A DNA stretch of 52,164 nucleotides, from NCBI GenBank assembly GCA_947441065.1, contig CANESI010000017.1, positions 1 to 52,164 of the forward strand. Direction: 5' to 3'. Position numbers and translations under genes: made by a program. Numbering within the stretch: the stretch's first letter is position 1; each line of letters opens with the position of its first letter. This DNA comes from Caulobacteraceae bacterium (lineage in GTDB: Bacteria; Pseudomonadota; Alphaproteobacteria; Caulobacterales; Caulobacteraceae). Below are positions 1-8,945 of the stretch, piece by piece. Below the pieces are notes generated by a model. The model had not been told where the DNA came from, did not search any database, and was given only the letters and a program-made list of their open reading frames with translations.

Positions 1-960
1 CCCGGCAGATAGCTGAAATCATAGTTCTGCGCCGAGGCCCCGGAGGCGTTGATCTGATAGGTCCCGACATTGGAGCCTTGGGCGGCGTCGGTGGCTAGAG
101 ATAGGCCGGACAGGACACCGGCCCCGTCACCATTGCGATAGCCGCTGATCGAGGCGGTCAGGCTTGGATTGGCTAGACCATACTCGCGGCTCTTGTCATC
201 GGCTTGGACCGTCAACCTCGCCTTGGTGATAGACAGCGTACCCGGCAGATAGCTGAAATCATAGTTCTGCGCCGAGGCCCCAGAGGCTGTGATCTGATAG
301 GTCCCGACATTGGAGCCTTGGGTGGCGTCGGTGGCTAGCGACAGGCCGGTCACGACACTTGCGCCATCACTATTGCGATAGCCGCTGATCGAGGCGGTCA
401 GGGCCGGATTGGCCAAGCCATATTCGCGGCTCTTGCTATCGGCTTGCACCGTCAGCATAGCCTTGGAGATGGTCAAGGTCCCCGGCAGATAGCTGAAATC
501 ATAGTTCTGCGCCGAGGCCCCAGAGCCTGTGATCTGATAGGTCCCGACGTTCGAGCCTTGGGTGGCGTCGGTGGCTAGCGACAGGCCCGACAGGACCCCT
601 GCCCCATCACCATTGCGATAGCCGCTGATTGAGGCGGTCAGGCTTGGATTGGTCAGACCATATTCGCGGCTCTTGCTATCGGCTTGCACCGTCAGCATAG
701 CCTTGGAGATGGTCAAGGTTCCCGGCAGATAGCTGAAATCATAGTTCTGCGCCGAGGCCCCAGAGGCGTTGATCTGATAGGTCCCGACATTGGAGCCTTG
801 GGCGGCGTCGGTGGCTAGGGATAGGCCGGACAGGACACCGGCCCCATCACCGTTGCGATAGCCGCTTATCGAGGCGGTCAGGGCCGGATTGGTCAGACCA
901 TATTGACGGCTCTTATCGTCGGCGCGCACTGTCAACATGGCCTTCGTCACGGTCAGGACG
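1..960 (-). repeat. Four tandem 240-bp near-identical MBG-domain units
   Basis: Units start at 1, 241, 481 and 721 and repeat with an exact 240-bp (80-codon) period. The first 60 bases of the units at 1 and 721 differ at one position. Each unit encodes one MBG domain with REYGL, SISGYRNGDG, GSNVGTYQI and NYDFSYLPGTL. The array continues past the left edge, so its full copy number is unknown. Near-identity at DNA level points to recent duplication or gene conversion. Confidence 0.95.
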
Positions 961-3900
961 CCCGGAACGAAGCTAAAATCATAATAGTAGGCCAAGGCCG
1001 CCAGCGTGCCCCGCGCAATGGCAATCTCATAGGCGCCGACATTGGAGGTGGAACTGGCCAAGGTGCTCAAGACCGGAGCGCCCGAAAAGGCCATGGCCGC
1101 CGTGTCCGTGCCATAGAGCCCTGAAAAACTGTAGGCCCCATTCAACCCGGGAACCACAGACCCATAGGTCATGGTCTGATTATTGGCTTTAAAAACGAGG
1201 GTTTGTCTCGGTATGCTTGCATTGATTGTCAAGGTTCCCGGGAGGAACGTAAAGTCATAGTTGGTCGATGTGGCACCCGACGCGGTGATGGCATAGGTCC
1301 CGGCGGCGGAGGTGCGCGTGGCTACGGTCGACAGTCTGAGCCCAGAGACCACGCCCGCTGTGTCCCCGTTCAAAAAGCCACTGATCGACGCCGTGAGGGG
1401 CGGATTATCGAGATTATAGTCCCTGCGCTTATCGTCGGCCCGAACGGTCAACATGGCCTTGGTGATGGTGAAGGTCGCGGGTACGAAGTCGAAGCTGTAG
1501 TAGTTTTTCAAAGCCGCCAAGGTGCCGCGCGCGATGGTGATGGCATAGGCCCCGACATTGGCGATGGATGAGGCCGTGGTGCTGATGGCCGGCGCACCCG
1601 AAAAGGCGGCGCTGTCGGTTCCGAAAAGACGCCCCGAACTGGTGTAGGTCAGGCCCGGCGGGGTCGCGCCATAGGTCATGGTCTTGTTGTCGGCGGTGAA
1701 GGTGAAGACCTCGAACGGCGAGATATTGCGCCGCGCCGCCGTGATCTTGCTAAAGTTCGTCCCCATGCCGACAAAGTCGCCATAGCTGGAATAGGTCTTG
1801 CCTGTGCCGAGGCGCAGTTCGAGATTGACCGTTCCGCTCCCGGCATTGATCGAACCATTGGGTCCGAAGGTGATGTTGGCGTCGCCCGCCAGCCGCTGGG
1901 CGTCAATCACGCCATTGGCCAACAGATCATTGGCAATCAGGGTGACATTGCCATTGTCACTAATGATCGGCTGATTGATCGTGATCGAGCGTCCCGCCTG
2001 CAGGGTCAGGTCACCGCCATTGCCGCTGGGATTATCGACCGTCAGGGCCGAGTTGACGGTAATGTCATTGCTGGCCTGAAGCACGAGCCGCGTGCCCGTA
2101 TCCAGCACCCGCTTCACGGCAGCAGAAGAGATCGTGACGTCTTGGCTTTGCGCCCGATCATAGGTCAGGGCATTGAGGTTGGTTACGCCGACATAGACGC
2201 GGCCAGAGCCGCCCTCGGAACCGGACGAGGCGACGAAGGCGTCGCTAGTGAGTTTGAGGGCCTTAAACGCGTTGGCAACTGGCTCGCCAATGATGGAGTT
2301 CTCAGCAGTCACCCGACCGCTAAAGGAAGCGGAACCGTCTAAATAGGTCACCGCCCCAGCATGGATACCTGCGCCAGCACCATCGTCCCAGTAAGGACTA
2401 GAAACAACCAATCCATTATCGGTAAGGCTTCGCCAACCCCCCGAGCCAATGCGGTCATTTGGGGTTGAACCAACCAAGGAGTTGGCTGCACTGACAAGGC
2501 CCACCGTCCCTGTCGACCCGTCCCCCCAAGTGACGGCCCCCTCTAGGCTGTCATTGTTCAACCCAAAAAGACTACTAAGAACGACATAATTTCCATTGCC
2601 TAAAACAGCGACACCCAAATTTCCAATAGATTGCCCAGCAGCCGTGCCAATTAGAGAGTTCGATTGATTGATGAGCCCAGAAACGCCGGAATTGCCATTT
2701 CCCCAGGTTACCGCACCAACATTCTGCGCTGATCCGTTATCCCAAAAAGGAGAAACAATGACGTAATTTCCATTGCTCAGAATTTTTACATCATAAAGAC
2801 CACCCGACATGTCAAATGGACTTCTCCCGACAAGCGAGTTCGTTGAACTGACCACGCCAACGATACCGGAAGAGCCGCTACCCCATGTCACCGCGCCTGC
2901 ACTACCATTCCAATATGATGATCTAACAAGATAGTTGTTGGATCCAACAACCTGAATACCGTCCCGGCCCACCCGATCATCTGAAACGTTTCCGACAAGC
3001 GAGTTGCTAGCACTCACCGTGCCCGTAATCGCCCCTGTTCCGCTGGCCCAAGTCACCGCCCCAAGTTTCGAGCCCAGACTGCCGCCCCATTCGGAACTCA
3101 CGACCACATAGTTGCCGTTCGCCAGCTGCGTGATGCCATTCAGGCCGACCTTGTCGTCCACGGCCGTCCCGACAAGGGAGTTAAGGTTGGTTACCTGCCC
3201 GGTCAGGCGCGGACCCGCAATACTACCATCGCCCCATGTCACCGCCCCGGCATTGGCCCTCAGGCCGTTCTTCCAGTTGGGACTAAGGACAACATAGTTT
3301 CCATTGGTCAGGCCAGTGACACCGCCGCTTCCGATCTGGTCATTTGAGTTAATCCCTACAAGGGAATTCGAGCTGGAAACCTCACCAGTGATCGGGCCAG
3401 AACCATCCACCCAAGTCACTGCGCCCACTCGATAGCGCGCAGAAGTCCACAGGGAGCTAACCACCACATAGTTGCCATTGCTTAAGCCAACAACGCCGTT
3501 ACTTCCTATCTGATCAAGTTGTTTGGTTGAGACGAGAGAGTTTAGGGCGCTGACATTACCAACAGTGCCCGTCAGGCCATTGCCCCAAGTGACCGCCCCA
3601 TAGTCTCGATCAAGACCGCCGAGCGCGCCAACAGGCTCCCAAAGGTTACTGATGACAACATAGTGGCCGTTGGAGAGCGCGGTAACGCCGCCAGATCCAA
3701 CCTCATTCGAATAGAAGCGTACGGCGGTGGAGGAGGCACCGACGAGTGAATTTGAATCCGTTATCGCGCCTACGACACCGATGTTACCATCACCCCACGT
3801 GACAGCGCCATTATTCCTCCCCCCCACAGGTTCCCATTTGGGGCTCGAGACAACATAGTTTTTGTTGGTGAGAACCTTGATGCCGCCACTGCCAACCTCA

Positions 3901-6473
3901 TTAGCCGCGACGGTTCCTACGAGGGAATTGGTGGCGCTGATTGCGCCGACAAGGCGGGGGCCGGACGCACTTCCATTGCCCCAACTGACGGCTCCAGCGT
4001 CAGTCGCGGTGCCATTGTCCCAAATCGAACTGACGACGACGTAGTTACTATCCCCGACCTCGACTATGCCCCTCTGACCCACTTGGTCCAAGGCCTTGGA
4101 CCCAACGAGGGAGTTGGCGCTGGATACGATCCCACTTACGCCGCGATTGCCGTCACCCCAAGTCACTGCGCCTGCCGCGTTGGCCGCTCCATTGTTCCAA
4201 ACTGATGAGGAAACAACATAGTTGCCGTTTGCGAGGAGGTGTATTCCGGCGGATCCAATACTATCGTCAGCCGAAGACCCGACTAAGGAATTGGCAGCAG
4301 AGACCTGGCCCGAGACACCCCGTAACCTGTCACCCCATGTCGCCGCACCGGCCCCAGCCACTGATCCATTGTCCCATTCTTTGCTGTGGACGACGAAGTT
4401 TCCGTTGTTCAGTACATAGATGCCATCCTCTCCGACTGCGTCTTCAGCCGCCCCGCCATAGAGCGTGCTGATCAAGGCCCCGGTTTTGACGTTGTAAACA
4501 TAGACCGCACCGGCATTTGGGTCCCCAAAATCATCTTGCGTCGACGTCACCACAACATTGCCATTACCGAGGTCGGTTACATCGTCCCCAAACAGGTTTC
4601 CCGCGTTCGGATTGGGGTCGATCAGTTGGTAATGGGGGAACCGCGCACTAGCATCGTCGATGGTCAGGTTGCGCGGGTCGAGCAGAAGGCGCCCCGCTGC
4701 GCCCTTCAAGGCTGAGGCGTCAGCCGTACCGCCATAGACCACATCGCCCTTGGACGAGAGTTCGATCAGGCCGCCGTTGCCGCCCATCCGCCCGCCCTTG
4801 GCCAGAACGCTGCCCCAAGCGCGGGTCCGGCTGTTGGACCAGACATCAATCGTGCCGCCATGTCCGGCAATCAGCGACGAGGCCTCAAGCCGCGTATCGG
4901 GCGACAGTTCCACAGTTCGGGCGCTGATGACGGGCGAACCGGCGCTATCCAGACTGTGACCGATCCGGATCGTGCCACCGTTAGAGATGCCGTCAGCATT
5001 GAGCTTGGCGGCCACCAGATTGATATCACCGCCCAGCACCGAAATATCACCCCCCTGCCCCCAAAGGCCGGTGGCGAAAAGCCTACCTGATGAGAAGAGG
5101 GATTGACCCTCTCCGGTGCCGGACGAGAGGGATACCTGCCCCCCCGCCTTACCGCTGGCATCGATAAGCGAGGCTGTGGTGGCGATTAGGCGCGATTGGG
5201 CCGCGACCGTGATCTGCCCGCCAATGCCCTGCTCGCCCCGAGCGCTGATCTGACCGAAATGGGCCAAGCGGTCGGCTGACACAGAGATGGCCCCGCCCCT
5301 TTGCCCGCCATTGGCCTGAAGGTCACCGCCGATGCTGCCGACCCCGCCACTGGTGAGGGACAGGCTTCCGCCCTGCTTGGCCCCATTGGCGGTGATCTGT
5401 CCGGTCAGGCTCAAGGCCCCGTCGGTCTGGACCCTCGCTGTTCCGCCCTCCACCGTGCCGTTTAGATTGATATTGCCGCCGATCTCGGCCGCGCTGGCCT
5501 TGAGGCTGAGGCTCCCGCCCTGCCCCGTGCCTGACAGATCAAGATGGGCGCTCTGATCAATCTGCACCTTGCCGTCTGTCTCGATGTTCAGGGACGAGGC
5601 CGTCAGGGTGACCGTGCCATCAGGGTTCTGAACCACCCCGCCCGCCCGGCGTTGATCGCTGATGCGGACGGCGTCATTGACCACCTCGCGCGCGGCCTTG
5701 GCCGACAGATAGACCGAGCCCCCCCGCGCATCGATGATGCCGCGATTGTCCACCAGCGCGCCCGTCGCCTGTCCTGCCTCATCGGTCTGAGACTGGCTAA
5801 CCGCCTCGCCCAACTGGAACCGGATCAGATTGTCTCCGGCCATATCCAGCGTGAAGGTCTGGGCCCCGCCGATCAGCACTGTGCCCAGATGGGCCTGAAT
5901 GGTCCCGCTATTAGTGACGTGAGGCGCGACAAAGGCGGCGAGCCCGGCATCCTTGATGGTCAACGTGCCTTCATTGACGATCTGGGCATCGGCCTTGCCC
6001 TTGGCGTCAAAGCTATAGCGGCTGTTCATGAAGTTCTGGTTGGTGATGTCCGCCGTCGAGACGACGAGGCCTGCGACATCGACCTTGGCCTCCTTGCCAA
6101 AGACCAAGCCATTGGGATTGACGAAGAACAGTTGGCCATTGGCCTCAAGCCGCCCAAGGATCGAGGAGGCCTCAGAGCCGGTCACCCGGTTCAGGGCGAT
6201 GGCGCTGGCCGAGGGCTGAATGAATTGCGCCGCGCCATCCTTGGCCACGCCAAAGGATCGCCAATCGATGATCATCTTCTGGGAGGTCTGATTGACGGTC
6301 AGAGACGATGTGCCCTGCCCGGTGATGGTTCCTGATCCGGCCACGACCGTGCCACCAGAAGCGCTCGGAACGGCTTGGGCTCGCGCCTGCGCTGCTGTGA
6401 GGGTCAAGAGCGCTGTGCCGCACAAGAGCAGGTTGCGCCATTGAGCAGCGGGGCGAAGGGATGATCTGTACAT
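1..6473 (-). CDS. TpsA-type filamentous hemagglutinin-like exoprotein, C-terminus cut by window edge
   Basis: This is a giant surface or secreted protein of a two-partner secretion system. The reading frame opens at an ATG preceded by GGAG seven bases upstream and arrives in the same frame at base 1, so at least 2157 residues are visible. Residues 1-36 look like a signal peptide ending ARAQA. Residues ~37-300 are a TPS secretion domain: WRSFGV, then NPNGLVFG, the hallmark of filamentous-hemagglutinin N-termini. Beta-helix-like sequence follows to ~620, then about 12 repeats with the motifs VTWGxG, NSLVG and NGNYVV (640-1365), a second beta-helix-like stretch (TLQAGRSITIN) to ~1600, and at least seven MBG domains to the edge. 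The transporter gene lies just upstream. The role is probably adhesion or matrix, inferred from the family. No stop was met in the parts I translated. Confidence 0.88.
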   Translation of the reverse strand, partial: MYRSSLRPAAQWRNLLLCGTALLTLTAAQARAQAVPSASGGTVVAGSGTITGQGTSSLTVNQTSQKMIIDWRSFGVAKDGAAQFIQPSASAIALNRVTGSEASSILGRLEANGQLFFVNPNGLVFGKEAKVDVAGLVVSTADITNQNFMNSRYSFDAKGKADAQIVNEGTLTIKDAGLAAFVAPHVTNSGTIQAHLGTVLIGGAQTFTLDMAGDNLIRFQLGEAVSQSQTDEAGQATGALVDNRGIIDARGGSVYLSAKAAREVVNDAVRISDQRRAGGVVQNPDGTVTLTASSLNIETDGKVQIDQSAHLDLSGTGQGGSLSLKASAAEIGGNINLNGTVEGGTARVQTDGALSLTGQITANGAKQGGSLSLTSGGVGSIGGDLQANGGQRGGAISVSADRLAHFGQISARGEQGIGGQITVAAQSRLIATTASLIDASGKAGGQVSLSSGTGEGQSLFSSGRLFATGLWGQGGDISVLGGDINLVAAKLNADGISNGGTIRIGHSLDSAGSPVISARTVELSPDTRLEASSLIAGHGGTIDVWSNSRTRAWGSVLAKGGRMGGNGGLIELSSKGDVVYGGTADASALKGAAGRLLLDPRNLTIDDASARFPHYQLIDPNPNAGNLFGDDVTDLGNGNVVVTSTQDDFGDPNAGAVYVYNVKTGALISTLYGGAAEDAVGEDGIYVLNNGNFVVHSKEWDNGSVAGAGAATWGDRLRGVSGQVSAANSLVGSSADDSIGSAGIHLLANGNYVVSSSVWNNGAANAAGAVTWGDGNRGVSGIVSSANSLVGSKALDQVGQRGIVEVGDSNYVVVSSIWDNGTATDAGAVSWGNGSASGPRLVGAISATNSLVGTVAANEVGSGGIKVLTNKNYVVSSPKWEPVGGRNNGAVTWGDGNIGVVGAITDSNSLVGASSTAVRFYSNEVGSGGVTALSNGHYVVISNLWEPVGALGGLDRDYGAVTWGNGLTGTVGNVSALNSLVSTKQLDQIGSNGVVGLSNGNYVVVSSLWTSARYRVGAVTWVDGSGPITGEVSSSNSLVGINSNDQIGSGGVTGLTNGNYVVLSPNWKNGLRANAGAVTWGDGSIAGPRLTGQVTNLNSLVGTAVDDKVGLNGITQLANGNYVVVSSEWGGSLGSKLGAVTWASGTGAITGTVSASNSLVGNVSDDRVGRDGIQVVGSNNYLVRSSYWNGSAGAVTWGSGSSGIVGVVSSTNSLVGRSPFDMSGGLYDVKILSNGNYVIVSPFWDNGSAQNVGAVTWGNGNSGVSGLINQSNSLIGTAAGQSIGNLGVAVLGNGNYVVLSSLFGLNNDSLEGAVTWGDGSTGTVGLVSAANSLVGSTPNDRIGSGGWRSLTDNGLVVSSPYWDDGAGAGIHAGAVTYLDGSASFSGRVTAENSIIGEPVANAFKALKLTSDAFVASSGSEGGSGRVYVGVTNLNALTYDRAQSQDVTISSAAVKRVLDTGTRLVLQASNDITVNSALTVDNPSGNGGDLTLQAGRSITINQPIISDNGNVTLIANDLLANGVIDAQRLAGDANITFGPNGSINAGSGTVNLELRLGTGKTYSSYGDFVGMGTNFSKITAARRNISPFEVFTFTADNKTMTYGATPPGLTYTSSGRLFGTDSAAFSGAPAISTTASSIANVGAYAITIARGTLAALKNYYSFDFVPATFTITKAMLTVRADDKRRDYNLDNPPLTASISGFLNGDTAGVVSGLRLSTVATRTSAAGTYAITASGATSTNYDFTFLPGTLTINASIPRQTLVFKANNQTMTYGSVVPGLNGAYSFSGLYGTDTAAMAFSGAPVLSTLASSTSNVGAYEIAIARGTLAALAYYYDFSFVPGVLTVTKAMLTVRADDKSRQYGLTNPALTASISGYRNGDGAGVLSGLSLATDAAQGSNVGTYQINASGASAQNYDFSYLPGTLTISKAMLTVQADSKSREYGLTNPSLTASISGYRNGDGAGVLSGLSLATDATQGSNVGTYQITGSGASAQNYDFSYLPGTLTISKAMLTVQADSKSREYGLANPALTASISGYRNSDGASVVTGLSLATDATQGSNVGTYQITASGASAQNYDFSYLPGTLSITKARLTVQADDKSREYGLANPSLTASISGYRNGDGAGVLSGLSLATDAAQGSNVGTYQINASGASAQNYDFSYLP
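961..1680 (-). repeat. Three further, diverged MBG domains
   Basis: These have the same domain pattern as the 240-bp array but are divergent at DNA level: TYGATPPGL, ANVGAYAITIARGTLAAL, then RRDYNLDNPPL with SAAGTYAITASG, then MTYGSVVPGLNG with SNVGAYEIAIARG. Two sub-types alternate, a longer one with ARGTLAAL and a shorter one with ASG. This suggests an older array from which the near-identical block expanded. Confidence 0.8.
2340..4570 (-). repeat. About 12 tandem repeats (~59 residues) with VTWGxG / NSLVG / NGNYVV motifs
   Basis: The conserved (N)YVV segment recurs near 2411, 2588, 2761, 2931, 3107, 3293, 3469, 3659, 3857, 4042, 4219, 4396 and 4556, a spacing of 160-198 bp. A typical unit reads NYVVLSPNWKNG, GAVTWGDG, NSLVG, DDKVGxxGI. 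Units are conserved in protein but diverged in DNA, unlike the MBG array. I recall such repeats from other MBG-containing exoproteins, but their fold and ligand are unknown to me. Confidence 0.85.
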
Positions 6474-6487
6474 GAACGATCTCCGTC

Positions 6488-8197
6488 TCAATGTTTGTAA
6501 CCAAGGGTGAAGAACCAGCGCCCGTCGCGCGGCATGGCTGGCGCGGGGTTTTCTTGTGGGCGGGCATATTGGATATCGAGGCTCAAGCCAGCGGGGGCGG
6601 TCAGGCGCAGGCCTGCTCCAGCGGATGTGGCGATCGCCTCGCGCACCTCGCCAAATTCCAGCGGTCCGTTTTGGCCAACACGGCCCCCGTCTGCGAAAAT
6701 GTAGGGCGCTAGGGTGAAGCGCGCGAGTTGGAACCGCTTGGACAGTTCGACCGAGGCCTTGACGCAGCTATCGCCGCCCAAAAGGCCGGTATCAAAGCCA
6801 CGGCCATAGACCTGTCCGCCGAAGGAACATTCGGCGCTGGCCCAAAGGCTGTGACCGCGCGTGACCACCTGACCGGCAAGATCAAGGGTCAGCCCGAAGC
6901 CAAGCACAGGCTGATAGCGATAGAGCCGCGCAGTGAGATAAGACGCTTCAGCGGAACCGTAGGACCGACTGCGAAGCGCATAGTCGCTGTCGGTCGCCTC
7001 AAGCCCCTTGAGGCCTTTGACATAGGACAGCTCAAGCAGCGAACTGGCCCCAGAGCGGTCGGCCCAGTCATAGTTAAGCCCCGCCTCAACTGTACGCACA
7101 CGGTCCTTGATCAGGGTTGCACCGAACAGGTCGCTGGCGCTGTCGAGCGCAGTGAGATCGAGATTGAGATAGAGGCTCTTGGCCCGCGTACGATAGAGCG
7201 GCACCTGCGCGCCGAGCCTCGCGGTTCGCTCCAGCCCCTCAAACTCCAGCGCCTTCAAGAACCCGTTGGCGGCCTCGGTCTTGGCCTCGGACAGGTTGAG
7301 CTGAAGACGCGACAGGCTATTCCCAATCGGCGCGCTATAGCCAATGGCGCGGTAGTCATAGGCCCCGTCGATCCGGCTGCGTCGATAGGATAGGTCCAAG
7401 CGGTCACCGATCAGGGCCAAAGAATTGGCCGACAGGGACACGGCCGCTTGTTTAGAACCAAACTCTGGCCTCAGGCGGTCATCGCTCGCGGACTCGAACT
7501 CCAGCCCTTGGGTATCGATGACCACCAACAGGTCCGCCGCCCCCTCAACGGATTTAGACGGGCGGATGATGATGGAGGGCGTAATACCGCTGAGGTCATC
7601 AATGCCAAGGATGGAGCGCTCAAGGTCGTAGGTCCGAACCGGACCGGATTGGGCGACAGTCCGTAAGCGCTTGCGCAGGGTTGCGGCTATGCGGGCAGCG
7701 CGAGAAACGGTGAGTTTGTGCTTAAATTCAACATCGATCTGATCGATCCGACCCTCAATGACCTTGAGGTGAACCACGCCATCAATGACCGTTTGAACGG
7801 GCACAATCGCCACCGCCAGCGCAAAGCCCCGCTCGGCATAGAGGGCTGAAATCCGATCCGCGAGGCCCGTGAGCTCCGACAAACTTACCAATCGGCCAGC
7901 CAGTGGCGCGGTAAGGGCGGCCTGTTCCGCAGCGCTCAGGTCCGTTGAGCCGTCTATCTGTATGCGGTCTACGAGAAATGAAGGGTCAACGGCTGGCGCT
8001 TCAGAGGTTGGTCGTTCGATCTTGAAAGGGGCTGGAATTCGGCTCTGCGGCAGGGCTGGTCTTTGGACTTCTGAGCCAATCGCACGGACCGGCGGCAACG
8101 GTAGTGCTTGCCCATAGGCAAGACTATTCAGCCCCAAGGTCAATAGGCTGATAGTGCTCCAGATCGGTAATCTCGACACTATTGAATTCACATACAT
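6488..8197 (-). CDS. TpsB outer-membrane transporter (ShlB/FhaC/HecB family)
   Basis: A 569-residue outer-membrane pore that exports the adjacent TpsA exoprotein. A signal peptide precedes QALPLPP at residues 1-31. A proline-rich linker leads to a POTRA domain at ~70-145 (VDRIQIDGSTDLSAAE ... GRLVSLSELTGLADRISALYAERGFALAVAIVP), followed by VIDGVVHLKVIEGRID, typical of ShlB-type POTRA. Residues ~200-569 are beta-barrel-like with alternating hydrophobic strands, and the chain ends FFTLGYKH, an aromatic-rich terminal strand. Length and order match the family. The gene ends 14 bases before the exoprotein ATG, so the pair is one operon. The promoter should lie in the A+T-rich divergent gap to the right. 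Confidence 0.93.
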   Translation of the reverse strand: MYVNSIVSRLPIWSTISLLTLGLNSLAYGQALPLPPVRAIGSEVQRPALPQSRIPAPFKIERPTSEAPAVDPSFLVDRIQIDGSTDLSAAEQAALTAPLAGRLVSLSELTGLADRISALYAERGFALAVAIVPVQTVIDGVVHLKVIEGRIDQIDVEFKHKLTVSRAARIAATLRKRLRTVAQSGPVRTYDLERSILGIDDLSGITPSIIIRPSKSVEGAADLLVVIDTQGLEFESASDDRLRPEFGSKQAAVSLSANSLALIGDRLDLSYRRSRIDGAYDYRAIGYSAPIGNSLSRLQLNLSEAKTEAANGFLKALEFEGLERTARLGAQVPLYRTRAKSLYLNLDLTALDSASDLFGATLIKDRVRTVEAGLNYDWADRSGASSLLELSYVKGLKGLEATDSDYALRSRSYGSAEASYLTARLYRYQPVLGFGLTLDLAGQVVTRGHSLWASAECSFGGQVYGRGFDTGLLGGDSCVKASVELSKRFQLARFTLAPYIFADGGRVGQNGPLEFGEVREAIATSAGAGLRLTAPAGLSLDIQYARPQENPAPAMPRDGRWFFTLGYKH

Positions 8198-8450
8198 CGC
8201 TCAAATATGAATCACTTTGCTATTTAAAATAGTAAATCATGAAAGGCGATTTAAGAAGGCGATGATTAAGTAATTTCGGCCGGCGCAAGCCAAAAATGGC
8301 TCTAAATCAATAGCTTAAGTTACATAAACCCGGGAAATGCCGAGGCATCAGTGAGGATAACCATACCCGGTTGCCAGATTGGCTCTTGCCGGGCGCTACA
8401 AAAACAGCGTTTGATCGGCACATTAGAAACCCTTGAGAAAGATCCCAACG
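8198..8450. promoter_or_regulatory. A+T-rich divergent intergenic region
   Basis: This gap separates the leftward secretion operon from the rightward small secreted protein, so it should hold both promoters. It contains a near-palindromic A+T-rich block at 8220-8232 (ctatttaaaatag). No convincing -35/-10 pair could be fixed by eye. Confidence 0.4.
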
Positions 8451-8759
8451 ATGAAGAAGATGATCCTCGCGAGCTTGGCTGGTCTGTCGATCGCATTTGC
8501 TGCCGGCGCTGCTCTGGCGGCTGATAAACTCACGGTTGACGCAACCCCGATTGCGGACCTCGCCGCCACGCCTGAGACCAAGGCCATTTTGGACAAGGAT
8601 CTTCCTGGCCTGACCGCACACCCTGCGTTCGATCAGTTCAAGGGCATGACGCTTAAGGCCCTGCAGCCCATGAGCGGCGGCGTCCTGACCGACGAACAGC
8701 TTGCCGCCGTGCAGGCTGGTCTGGACGCTTTGGCGAAGAAGGACACGCCCTCTCGCTAA
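8451..8759 (+). CDS. Small secreted protein of unknown function
   Basis: I do not recognise the family. The chosen ATG follows GAGAAA about ten bases upstream; an in-frame TTG at 8433 would add six residues before a weaker context. The product is 102 residues with a clear Sec signal peptide (MKKMILASLAG ... AALAA, cleaved near residue 24). The mature part is about 78 residues, rich in Ala, Leu and Asp, with repeated short helices (PIADLAATPETKAILDKDLP, LTDEQLAAVQAGLDALAKK). There are no cysteines in the mature chain. A good terminator follows, so the gene is probably monocistronic. It lies between the secretion locus and the stressosome operon, with no evident link to either. Confidence 0.75.
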   Translation: MKKMILASLAGLSIAFAAGAALAADKLTVDATPIADLAATPETKAILDKDLPGLTAHPAFDQFKGMTLKALQPMSGGVLTDEQLAAVQAGLDALAKKDTPSR

Positions 8760-8801
8760 GCCTATTCTGCGGTTGGATCGTTCAATCGCCACCGAACCAA
8801 G

Positions 8802-8838
8802 GCCCTCGTCACAGTCAATTGTGGCGGGGGCTTTTCTT
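8802..8838 (+). terminator. Rho-independent terminator after the small secreted protein gene
   Basis: A 12-bp stem (8802-8813 with 8820-8831, two G-T wobbles) and a 6-base loop are followed by a TTTTCTT tract. It separates the small gene from the stressosome operon. Confidence 0.8.
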
Positions 8839-8882
8839 ATGGGCGTCAAGTCCCAACCGCTCGACATGGCAATCCATTAGGA

Positions 8883-8913
8883 TTGATGCGAAATAGGTAA
8901 TATACGCTATATC
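8883..8913 (+). promoter_or_regulatory. Possible promoter of the stressosome operon
   Basis: TTGATG at 8883-8888 and TATATC at 8908-8913 resemble -35/-10 boxes, but the 19-base spacer is long. They lie between the upstream terminator and the first operon gene. The assignment rests on pattern and position only. Confidence 0.25.
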
Positions 8914-8945
8914 TATGTTGCGCAGAACTTATGGGGAGGACGATC

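Noticed and set aside
1-960. Direct repeats suggesting a CRISPR array
   Set aside because: The units are contiguous 240-bp coding repeats of MBG domains with no short repeat-spacer pattern.
5544-6335. Long plus-strand open frame opposite the exoprotein gene
   Set aside because: It is antisense to the clear TPS secretion domain and its translation has no recognisable motif. It reflects codon bias of the real gene.
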